Position numbers and translations under genes: made by a program | Shown: piece after piece, positions 23,055 to 30,152 of the stretch | How positions within the stretch are numbered: the stretch's first letter is position 1 | How the letters are laid out: every line of letters starts with the position of its first letter | Notes under the pieces: model-generated | Told to the model about the DNA's origin: nothing | The model's input: the letters and a program-made list of their open reading frames with translations, nothing else | The model's database searches: none | From: Nitrincola iocasae | GTDB taxonomy: Bacteria; Pseudomonadota; Gammaproteobacteria; Pseudomonadales; Balneatricaceae | Direction: 5' to 3' | Assembly: GCF_008727795.1 (NCBI RefSeq) | Contig: NZ_CP044222.1 | Location: forward strand, 1,612,001-1,676,000 | DNA: 64,000 nt

Positions 23055-24836
23055 ATGAATGCAATGACTGACTTCTCAGAGATGGATCCGCGCCGACTTG
23101 CCAAATTGCTGTACTGGCAGGGGTTTCGCGTTGCCCGAATCGCAGAGCAACTGGGCGAGAAAGCCCCCACTATCCACAGCTGGAAGAAACGCGATGCCTG
23201 GGAGGAAACCAAGCCTATTGAGCGTTGTGAGTTCGCCATAGAGGCTAGACTGATCCAGCTCGTAATGAAAGACCCCAAGGAAGGGCGCGACTTCAAAGAA
23301 ATAGACTTGCTTGGTCGGCAGATCGAGCGTATGGCCAGGGTACGCCGGTATCAGGAGCCAGGTGGCCATGAGGGTGATCTGAATCCGAATGTGGGAAACC
23401 GCAACAAAGGCGAGCGACGCAAACCGGTCAAAAATGAGGTAACGGATGAGATCACTGAGAAGCTGCGAGCAGCATTCTTTGATGAGCTCTTTGGTTACCA
23501 GAAACACTGGTATCGGGCGGGTGAGAAGTACCGGATCCGAAACATTCTCAAGAGCCGCCAGATCGGGGCAACCTATTACTTTGCCCGTGAAGCTCTCCTC
23601 GATGCGGTCGAGACCGGACGAAACCAGATATTCCTGTCAGCATCCAAAGCACAGGCCCATGTTTTCAAAGAGTATATACAGGCCTATGCCCGCGACATAG
23701 CCGAGTGGGAACTGACCGGTGATCCGATTATGCTGTCCAATGGCGCCACACTTTACTTCCTCGGTACCAATGCACGCACCGCCCAGTCATACCACGGCAA
23801 TCTGTATTTTGATGAGTACTTCTGGACCTACAATTTCCAGGAGCTGCGGAAGGTCGCCTCGGGCATGGCGATTCACAAAAAGTGGCGGCAGACATATTTC
23901 AGCGTCCCATCCAGCCTGAGCCACGATGCCTATCCCTACTGGTCCGGTGAACTGTTCAATAAGCGGCGCAAGAAGGCCGACCGAGTAAATATCGACACCA
24001 GCCATGCGGCACTGAAAGACGGCAAATACTGTGATGATGGTCAGTGGCGAAACATCGTCACGGTGGAAGATGCGGTTGCTCAGGGCTGTGATCTTTTCGA
24101 CCTGGATCAGTTGCGACTGGAGTACAGCGAGCCTGATTACGAAAACCTGCTCATGTGTCAATTTGTCGATGATGACAAGAGCCTGTTCGGCCTGATGATG
24201 ATGCAGCGTTGTATGGTTGACTCATGGGAAGTGTGGGACGACTTCAAGCCATTTGCACCTAAACCCGTAGGCAGTCAGCCGGTATGGATCGGATACGATC
24301 CCAATGGTGAAACCGAAACCGGTGACAACGCAGGGCTGGCGGTGATCCTTCCACCGAAGTCACCAGGTGGTAAATACAGAGTCATCGAGCGCATGCAGCT
24401 ACGTGGACTGGACTATCAGGATCAGGCAGAGCAGATCCGCAAAATGACATTGAAGTACAACGTAACCCACATAGGTATCGATACAACCGGTATTGGCTCA
24501 GCGGTGTATCAGTTAGTCCGGAATTTCTTCCCTGCTGCAGTCCAGTATCAATACAACCCAGAAGTGAAAGGTCAGTTGGTTATGAAAGCTTATCAGCTGA
24601 TTACTAAAGGCCGTCTGGAGTTTGATGCTGGCTGGATAGACATAGCCCAATCATTCATGGCGATCCGCAAGACAACCACAGCCAGTGGTCGCCATATCAC
24701 ATACATAGCCGGACGCAATGGTACTACCGGCCATGCAGATCTTGCATGGGCTGTGATGCACGCGCTGGATAAAGCACCCCTGGATATCGACGGTCCGACA
24801 ACCGGATCCGGCAACAGCATAATGGAGATTTACTGA
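23055..24836 (+). CDS. P: Terminase large (ATPase) subunit P
   Basis: A 593-aa gpP. The N terminus carries an HTH ('RRLAKLLYWQGFRVARIAEQL'), then the terminase ATPase region ('NILKSRQIGATYYFAREALL' as the Walker A-like segment, 'LYFDEYFWTYNFQEL' as Walker B) and the C-terminal nuclease region ('VWIGYDPNGETETGDNAGLA'). It powers packaging from cos. I start at 23055; the in-frame extension back to 22842 overlaps O and is not conserved-looking. Its TGA overlaps the Q start by one base. Confidence 0.94.
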   Translation: MNAMTDFSEMDPRRLAKLLYWQGFRVARIAEQLGEKAPTIHSWKKRDAWEETKPIERCEFAIEARLIQLVMKDPKEGRDFKEIDLLGRQIERMARVRRYQEPGGHEGDLNPNVGNRNKGERRKPVKNEVTDEITEKLRAAFFDELFGYQKHWYRAGEKYRIRNILKSRQIGATYYFAREALLDAVETGRNQIFLSASKAQAHVFKEYIQAYARDIAEWELTGDPIMLSNGATLYFLGTNARTAQSYHGNLYFDEYFWTYNFQELRKVASGMAIHKKWRQTYFSVPSSLSHDAYPYWSGELFNKRRKKADRVNIDTSHAALKDGKYCDDGQWRNIVTVEDAVAQGCDLFDLDQLRLEYSEPDYENLLMCQFVDDDKSLFGLMMMQRCMVDSWEVWDDFKPFAPKPVGSQPVWIGYDPNGETETGDNAGLAVILPPKSPGGKYRVIERMQLRGLDYQDQAEQIRKMTLKYNVTHIGIDTTGIGSAVYQLVRNFFPAAVQYQYNPEVKGQLVMKAYQLITKGRLEFDAGWIDIAQSFMAIRKTTTASGRHITYIAGRNGTTGHADLAWAVMHALDKAPLDIDGPTTGSGNSIMEIY

Positions 24837-25855
24837 TGAGCGAGACAGCACAGAAACAGCCAGGCATCGAGGCGTTCAGCTTTGGTGACCCGACACCGGT
24901 CCTAGATAAACGGGAGATTCTGGATTACATAGAGTGTTACAGAATGCTCAAGTGGTATGAGCCACCGCTATCGTTTGAGGGGCTGGCAAAGTCATTTCAT
25001 GCTGCCACACACCAGAGCAGCCCTATCTATTTCAAGGCCAACATCCTGACCAGTTGCTTCCAGCCACACCGTCTGCTCAGTCGCCAAGCATTCCGGCGCT
25101 GGGCCTTGGAATACATCATCTTCGGCAACAGTTACCTGGAGAATCAGACCAGCATGGGTAATCGTTCAATGAAGTTGGAACCCTCTCTGGCCAAGTACAC
25201 CCGCCGTGGTATTGATATGGATACCTACTGGTTCGTGCGTGGCTGGGGAGAGGAACACGAATTCAGAAAGGGCAGTGTATTTCATTTGATGGAACCCGAT
25301 ATCAATCAAGAAATATACGGCTTGCCCGAATACCTGGCTGCCCTGAACAGCGCCTGGCTGAACGAAAGCGCCACGCTGTTCCGGCGCAAGTACTACCTCA
25401 ACGGCAGCCATGCTGGTTTCATCCTTTACATGACCGACACGGCTCAAAATGAAGATGATGTTGATAACCTTCGCCAAGCCCTGAAAGACAGCAAAGGCCC
25501 AGGCAACTTCCGCAACCTGTTCATGTACAGCCCGAACGGCAAGAAAGACGGCCTGCAAGTGATCCCGATCAGTGAGGTAGCCGCCAAGGATGACATCTTC
25601 AATATCAAAAATGTGACCCGGGATGACATGCTCGCAGCGCATCGAGTGCCGCCGGTGCTGATGGGGATCATGCCCAGTAACGTAGGTGGCTTCGGTGACG
25701 TCGAAAAAGCATCCAGGGTATTTGCCAGAAACGAACTGGTACCGCTGCAGAGCCGCTTCCTGGAAGTGAATGAATGGCTTGGACAAGAGGTGGTGAAATT
25801 CGACCCCTATGTGATCGAGGAAGTCATTGAGAAAGGAGGAGTTTCGGCCCGTTAA
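24836..25855 (+). CDS. Q: Portal protein Q
   Basis: A 339-aa phage portal vertex protein of the PBSX/P2 type: 'FSFGDPTPVLDKREILDYIEC', 'WYEPPLSFEGLAKSFHAATHQSS', 'EYIIFGNSYLE' and 'DDMLAAHRVPPVLMGIMPSN'. It forms the dodecameric DNA entry channel at the head vertex. It is translationally coupled to P and followed by an intrinsic terminator. Confidence 0.95.
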   Translation: MSETAQKQPGIEAFSFGDPTPVLDKREILDYIECYRMLKWYEPPLSFEGLAKSFHAATHQSSPIYFKANILTSCFQPHRLLSRQAFRRWALEYIIFGNSYLENQTSMGNRSMKLEPSLAKYTRRGIDMDTYWFVRGWGEEHEFRKGSVFHLMEPDINQEIYGLPEYLAALNSAWLNESATLFRRKYYLNGSHAGFILYMTDTAQNEDDVDNLRQALKDSKGPGNFRNLFMYSPNGKKDGLQVIPISEVAAKDDIFNIKNVTRDDMLAAHRVPPVLMGIMPSNVGGFGDVEKASRVFARNELVPLQSRFLEVNEWLGQEVVKFDPYVIEEVIEKGGVSAR

Positions 25856-25904
25856 ACACAAGAAGCTTCGCAAGAATTATAGCATATAACCTGCTGATAT
25901 AGAT

Positions 25905-25934
25905 GAAAAAGCCAGTGTTTAGCTGGCTTTTTTT
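25905..25934. terminator. Intrinsic terminator after the P-Q operon
   Basis: AAAAAGCCAG - tgttta - GCTGGCTTTTTTT forms a stem flanked by A and T tracts. It can terminate both Q transcription from the left and the small minus-strand gene from the right. Confidence 0.85.
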
Positions 25935-25945
25935 ATGGCTTTTGA

Positions 25946-26182
25946 TCACTCGCAGCGTGAAGCGGTACCGCCTGGAAATGACCTGGGTGGTGGTTGGACC
26001 AGGTTCAGTATTTCTAGAACCAGATTGGCCATTTCAATACGCTGAGCCTCTGGTGCTGTTGCATCTAAGCATCCTCGACACCCCATGCTCACTATCTCGT
26101 CAATTGGTGCTGAAGGTTTTTGCATTGTCAGCAGTCGCTGCTTTGTTGATGACAGTGCATCTATTACGCTCTGATATGTCAT
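25946..26182 (-). CDS. Small hypothetical prophage protein
   Basis: A 78-aa protein with a strong TTAGGAGA ribosome-binding site seven bases before ATG, so probably real. The N-terminal half is helical ('MTYQSVIDALSSTKQRLLTM') and a 'GCRGCLDA' motif (two cysteines) sits in the middle. Nothing is recognised. It lies between the Q terminator and the candidate cos site and is transcribed toward Q; it ends just before the bidirectional terminator. Confidence 0.6.
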   Translation of the reverse strand: MTYQSVIDALSSTKQRLLTMQKPSAPIDEIVSMGCRGCLDATAPEAQRIEMANLVLEILNLVQPPPRSFPGGTASRCE

Positions 26183-26271
26183 GTAATTTCTCCTAAATAA
26201 AATAAATCCTCCTTGATTCTAGCGTCACGACACATTGGCGTGCCCAGCTGCGTTTCCCTGCTGAGGAAAGC

Positions 26272-26290
26272 GCTCGTCCCCCTCCACGCC
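26272..26290 (-). other. Candidate cos site (19-nt cohesive end)
   Basis: On the minus strand the 19 bases read GGCGTGGAGGGGGACGAGC, close to the cos ends of P2 and 186 as I remember them (GGCG[A/T]GGCGGGGAAAGCA). About 40 bases downstream on the same strand is TCGTGACG, which also follows the P2 cos. The location beyond Q is where P2 and phiCTX carry cos. The match is from memory and the cleavage positions are inferred. Confidence 0.5.
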
Positions 26291-26473
26291 TGCGGTGCTT
26301 CTTGAACGTGTAATTATGCAGTGCATGATAGGGCTGCAGGACAGGCCCGCTGTGGGCTGTTCATGGCTATTGTAAGCTGTTGTGATCATGCATTTTTATG
26401 CAGCTACAGAGGGGGTTGGAGCGCTTTCTGATGGGTGTTGCGTGAACCTCTATTCTCTCTTTGATGTCGGGAA

Positions 26474-26750
26474 AAGGTAACAAAGGTGATCTTGGCTTAA
26501 ATCGTCTGTAAGTTTCTGTTCTATATTGCTTTATTTGTCACCATTAAAAGGTGACGAAAGGTGACACAAAAGGTAACGGATTCCTAAGTGATTGAGATAT
26601 ATATATTTTATTTTATATTAATATCACATATATAGAAGGTAACACATCACCTTTAAATCACCTTTTTGTGACCTTTAGGCTGTGTCAATTAATCTTTATA
26701 TTTCAGCAGGCTAGGGCTTGTTTTTGGATTCCGTCACCTTTGTCACCTTT
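26474..26750. repeat. Iteron array around an AT-rich core, candidate phage replication origin
   Basis: About eleven copies of a 9-bp motif AAAGGTRAY. Forward copies: 26474 (AAGGTAAC), 26482, 26547, 26557, 26569, 26636. Reverse copies (RTYACCTTT): 26646, 26657, 26668 (one mismatch), 26733, 26742; an extra GTCACC is at 26537. Apart from the 26636 copy, left copies point one way and right copies the other, around an almost pure A/T stretch at 26594-26634 that contains ATATATATA and TATTAATA. Iterons beside a melting region are the structure of an origin bound by an initiator such as the P4 alpha protein. No gene fits here. Confidence 0.65.
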
Positions 26751-26900
26751 TTCCGATGAGTTTCTGAAAAAATTCAGCTCACGTGCATGTGCAAGGCGCG
26801 TAGGTAGAGATTTGAGTTTTAATCTTTGGACGCTTAGCCGCTTTCACTTTACCGGTTAGAAAGTACTGTATATCTCCAGAATTTCTCCAAAATTTCTCCA

Positions 26901-26950
26901 CAAACAAAAACAGCCGCTTCGTTATCAACGTAAGCAGCTGTTTTTGTTTG
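26901..26950. terminator. Intrinsic terminator downstream of tRNA-Val
   Basis: CAAACAAAAACAGC at 26901-26914 is perfectly complementary to 26937-26950, extended by a further GCTT/AAGC across one mismatch. For the minus-strand tRNA transcript the hairpin is followed by the U-rich arm. If the prophage entered at the tRNA 3' end, this terminator belongs to phage DNA. Confidence 0.8.
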
Positions 26951-26956
26951 CAATTC

Positions 26957-27000
26957 TGGTAGGACTAGGCGGACTCGAACCGCCGACCCCCACCATGTCA
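26957..27000. other. Probable prophage attachment junction (3' half of tRNA-Val)
   Basis: Prophage structures (cos, iterons) stop and chromosomal genes begin at this tRNA. Phage tyrosine integrases commonly use the T arm to the 3' end as core and restore the tRNA. The integrase and the second copy of the core lie left of the window, so the core cannot be delimited here. Confidence 0.4.
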
Positions 27001-27033
27001 AGGTGGTGCTCTAACCAACTGAGCTATAGTCCT
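26957..27033 (-). tRNA. tRNA-Val(GAC)
   Basis: A 77-nt cloverleaf with CCA encoded. Acceptor AGGACTA/TAGTCCT, D arm GCTCAGTTGGTTAGAGC, anticodon stem CCACC/GGTGG with loop TTGACAT (anticodon GAC) and T arm GGCGG TTCGAGT CCGCC. Its 3' end faces the prophage, which makes it the likely integration target, as tRNA 3' ends are for many P2-like phages. Confidence 0.97.
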
Positions 27034-27207
27034 ATATTGTGGCGCGTATTATATAGGCTTTACCTGTTCCTGCAACTGTTTTTCAAGACTTTTTTGCATC
27101 AATGTGACCTCACAGCGCTGGGCTGGCTTGATAGGGGTGAAAACAGGCGGTTTTGGGTTTAAGCTTAGCGCTTGATTTTTTTAAGGCTTATTGGACAAAC
27201 ACTATTT

Positions 27208-27681
27208 ATGACTCCTGCCATAGATCTTGCCCGTAAATCTGGTGTTGCACATCAGGTGCTTAGCTATACACACGATCCTCAAGCCACTTCTTATGGCAAT
27301 GAGGCGGTGGAGAAGCTGAACCTGCCAGCCGAGCAGGTTTTTAAAACCCTGGTGGTTAACCTGGATAGCAAGCAGTTAGCGGTTGCGGTGCTACCTGTCT
27401 CCGGTAAGCTAAGTCTGAAGTCGATGGCTAAGACGCTGGGCGCCAAGAAAGCGGATATGGCTGATAAGGCGCAAGTGGAGAAGGTAACCGGTTATGTGCT
27501 TGGTGGCGTCAGTCCATTGGGGCAGAAAAAACAGCTGAAAACGGTCATCGATATCTCGGCTTGTAGCTATGCGGCTGTGTATGTCAGTGCCGGGCGCCGG
27601 GGTCTTGAAATAGCTATTAGCCCTGATGATCTGAGTGCTTTGACAGGGGCGGTGTTTGCATCGATACAGAGTCAGGCCTGA
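27208..27681 (+). CDS. ybaK: Cys-tRNA(Pro)/Cys-tRNA deacylase YbaK
   Basis: A 157-aa YbaK/EbsC protein that hydrolyses misacylated Cys-tRNA(Pro). Family features are 'MTPAIDLARKSGVAHQVLSY', 'GNEAVEKLNLPAEQVFKTLVV', the lysine in 'GKLSLKSMAKTLGAKKADMA' and 'GYVLGGVSPLGQKKQLKTVID'. The ATG at 27208 gives the usual length and N terminus. It begins a short collinear run with yaiI and panE. Confidence 0.93.
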   Translation: MTPAIDLARKSGVAHQVLSYTHDPQATSYGNEAVEKLNLPAEQVFKTLVVNLDSKQLAVAVLPVSGKLSLKSMAKTLGAKKADMADKAQVEKVTGYVLGGVSPLGQKKQLKTVIDISACSYAAVYVSAGRRGLEIAISPDDLSALTGAVFASIQSQA

Positions 27682-27687
27682 CTCGTT

Positions 27688-28173
27688 ATGACTGAAAGTG
27701 AAATGACTATGAAAATATGGATCGATGCGGATGCCTGTCCGGTGGTGATTAAAGACATTCTCTATAAAGCCGCCGTGCGTGCTGAGTTACCCTTGATACT
27801 GGTGGCCAATCAAGCCATGCGTGTACCTGCATCAGATTGGATCAGTACCCTGCAGGTGTCAGCGGGGTTTGATGTGGCGGATAACGAAATCGTGCGCCAG
27901 TCGAATGCGGGTGATCTGGTAATCACCAGTGATATACCTCTGGCCGCTGAGCTGATTGCCAAGGGGGTGCAGGCGCTAAGCCCACGGGGAGAGTTGTTTA
28001 CCAAGGACTCCATTGGTGCCCGTCTGAATATGCGTGATTTTCTGGAAACCCTGCGCAGCAGCGGTGAGCATACCGGTGGCCCGCCGCCTTTGCATCAGCG
28101 CGACAGGCAGGCGTTTGCGGCTCAGTTCGACAAACTGATCAGTCGTTATCTTCGACAGAAAAAAACCAGTTGA
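27688..28173 (+). CDS. yaiI: YaiI/YqxD family protein (DUF188)
   Basis: A 161-aa protein (about 154 if translation starts at the ATG at 27709). It has the signature 'MKIWIDADACPVVIKDILYK' and 'VITSDIPLAAELIAKGVQALSPRGELFT', a PIN-like acidic fold conserved in bacteria. A nuclease role is suspected for the family but unproven. It starts 7 bp after ybaK and its stop overlaps the region of the panE ribosome-binding site. Confidence 0.9.
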   Translation: MTESEMTMKIWIDADACPVVIKDILYKAAVRAELPLILVANQAMRVPASDWISTLQVSAGFDVADNEIVRQSNAGDLVITSDIPLAAELIAKGVQALSPRGELFTKDSIGARLNMRDFLETLRSSGEHTGGPPPLHQRDRQAFAAQFDKLISRYLRQKKTS

Positions 28174-28184
28174 AGGAGACAGCT

Positions 28185-29123
28185 ATGCGTTTTCTGGTTG
28201 TGGGGGCAGGTGGTATTGGCTGCTATTACGGTGCGCGCTTGCAGGCGGCGGGTCATGAGGTAGTGTTTGTAGCACGCGGCGAACACCTTCGAGTAATGCA
28301 GCAACAAGGGCTTCAGGTTGAACACGCTGAATTACACTTTGCCCGGCCGGTTGTGGCAGTGTCTGAGTCTGAGGTGCTGGCGCGTTACAGGGCTGATGAG
28401 TTTGATCTGATTCTGCTGTGCTTTAAGGCATTCGACACGCTGGACTGGTTGGTGCGGATGACTGACTGGCTGGAAGCCGCTACAACGCCCGTACTGTCGT
28501 TACAAAACGGTGTTGATAATGAGCCATTGATTGCGGCGCAAATTGGTGCGGCGCGAACTTTAGGCGGCCTGGCTGTACGCATCGGTGGGCATATTACTGC
28601 ACCCGGCTGTGTGGCGGCTGATGGACCCGCACAAATCATTATGGGGCCTTGGCCTCAGGCCGACAGTATCGACAGTGATGGTTATCGCTGGCTGCAGCAG
28701 TTGAATCGTGTGTTTATAGATGCCGGCATACCGGCACGAGTAACACCAGATATTGCTCTCGAACTCTGGCGCAAGCTATTGATTAACAATGGCGTTAATC
28801 CGCTATCGGCCCTAACTGGGTTGACCACACGTGAACTGGTTCAGGATCCCTATTTTGGTCAAAGTGTCCGCCAGATGATGCTGGAGACCGCGGCGGTGGC
28901 ACAGGTCGATGGCGTCAGTCTAAATAATGATGATATTGATGAAATGATTGCCCTGTTAAACAGTTTTGACGCGATTAAAACCTCAATGCTGGTGGATCAT
29001 GAAAAGGGTAAACCGCTGGAACTGGATGCTATTTGCGGAGCCGTCATTCGACGAGCAGACCAGGCGGGTATAGACACGCCCGTTAACCGACTGGTCTATG
29101 CCTTATTGAATCAATCTGGATGA
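28185..29123 (+). CDS. panE: 2-dehydropantoate 2-reductase family protein
   Basis: A 312-aa ketopantoate reductase-type enzyme (NADPH-dependent, pantothenate synthesis). The N-terminal Rossmann motif is 'FLVVGAGGIGCYYGARL', followed by 'LLCFKAFDT', 'VLSLQNGVDNE' and the catalytic-lysine helix 'ELWRKLLINNGVNPLSALTG', ending with 'SMLVDHEKGKPLELDAICG'. The ATG at 28185 has AAGGAGA upstream; the TTG fifteen bases earlier has none. Its 3' end overlaps the convergent DUF1989 gene by 13 bp. Paralogues with other 2-keto acid substrates exist, so the substrate is likely but not certain. Confidence 0.85.
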   Translation: MRFLVVGAGGIGCYYGARLQAAGHEVVFVARGEHLRVMQQQGLQVEHAELHFARPVVAVSESEVLARYRADEFDLILLCFKAFDTLDWLVRMTDWLEAATTPVLSLQNGVDNEPLIAAQIGAARTLGGLAVRIGGHITAPGCVAADGPAQIIMGPWPQADSIDSDGYRWLQQLNRVFIDAGIPARVTPDIALELWRKLLINNGVNPLSALTGLTTRELVQDPYFGQSVRQMMLETAAVAQVDGVSLNNDDIDEMIALLNSFDAIKTSMLVDHEKGKPLELDAICGAVIRRADQAGIDTPVNRLVYALLNQSG

Positions 29124-29965
29124 TGATAGTTGGATGGTGTGGGTGATTGCCAACCTTCTAAAGTCCCAGGCGCTGGCGTGAGAATCTGTACTTCCAGCGG
29201 ATAGCAGTCGGCTTTGTCGCTGGAATGTTCGTTGCCGCAATCACCCCCTGGGCAAGCGGAGAGCACGCCGGTTAGATCGACTTCAGCAAAAAACTCCAGA
29301 TAATCACCCGGCCTGACCGGGCTGGCCTTCATGAAATACTGATGGGTGTCCTGAGTGAAGCCCGTGCACATAAATACATTCAGCACATCATGTACCAGTC
29401 GCTCCACACGTGAAGCCTCAATCCCGGTTGCTGCGCTGAAGGCACGGTATAGGTTGGAATGGCAGCAGTTGTGGTAGGCGTCTCCACTTAGCAGTTGATG
29501 AGTATAAGGGTCGCAACGGGTGCCAATAACATCGTGAACACTGCCACCGTCCTGATCAAACCCATACCAGTCCAGCGTGTCGTGGGTGATGGTTGCCAGG
29601 GGCCTTAAATAAGGAAAGTTACTCCAAAGACGATCGCCAGTAGACAGATGCGTGCCATGCAGGGCGCGTGTTTTGCCGGAGTAAAAATGCTCTTCCGGGT
29701 TATGGCGGTTAAATAGATTCAGATCGCCTACCTGCGGGCCCTCAACACTAAGAATACGAAAGAAGCTACCGGCAGGTACCTGGAAAACCCGGGCCTCTCT
29801 GGCCGGGATTCTCAGTGTTTCTGTGCCGCTGAGTTGGCTTCTGGCATTCAGGTAACAGGGCATGTCTGGTGATGGCAGAGTTTCCGTCGGATAGCAGATG
29901 ACTGGTTTGACTGCTCGGCGTTCTGCCGCATCAGCGGGTGCTGGATTTTGTGCCGCAGGCTTCAT
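29111..29965 (-). CDS. DUF1989 urea-carboxylase-associated family protein
   Basis: A 284-aa protein of the DUF1989 family, often found beside urea carboxylase/allophanate hydrolase genes. Motifs are 'LRIPAREARVFQVPAGSFFRI', 'GPQVGDLNLFNRHN', 'RLWSNFPYLRPLATITHDTL', 'GTRCDPYT', 'CCHSNL' and 'SACPGGDC', whose cysteines and histidines suggest metal binding. The ATG at 29965 follows CAGGAG. No urea amidolyase is nearby, so this is an orphan copy. The 187 bp to the divergent chemoreceptor must hold both promoters. Confidence 0.8.
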   Translation of the reverse strand: MKPAAQNPAPADAAERRAVKPVICYPTETLPSPDMPCYLNARSQLSGTETLRIPAREARVFQVPAGSFFRILSVEGPQVGDLNLFNRHNPEEHFYSGKTRALHGTHLSTGDRLWSNFPYLRPLATITHDTLDWYGFDQDGGSVHDVIGTRCDPYTHQLLSGDAYHNCCHSNLYRAFSAATGIEASRVERLVHDVLNVFMCTGFTQDTHQYFMKASPVRPGDYLEFFAEVDLTGVLSACPGGDCGNEHSSDKADCYPLEVQILTPAPGTLEGWQSPTPSNYHHPD

Positions 29966-30152
29966 TACATACTCCTGATGGTTTTTGAATACATCCTTAT
30001 TCAATATGCCATATTTTCGTACTGGCTGATAAGAGGAGAGAATGCAATGGATAAAGTTAGATAAGTTTAATGTAAAATCGTCTAATATCCTTTCGTTAAG
30101 CACTAAATGTGGTATTTTTACCACATCAATAAAAAACGTGAAGGGTAGTATA

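Noticed and set aside
26474..26750. CRISPR array
   Set aside because: The repeats are only 9 bp, irregularly spaced and in both orientations, with no spacer structure and no cas genes.
26474..26750. Integrase arm-binding sites
   Set aside because: The copies lie 200-480 bp from the tRNA core and are too numerous; an origin fits better, though some overlap in function cannot be excluded.
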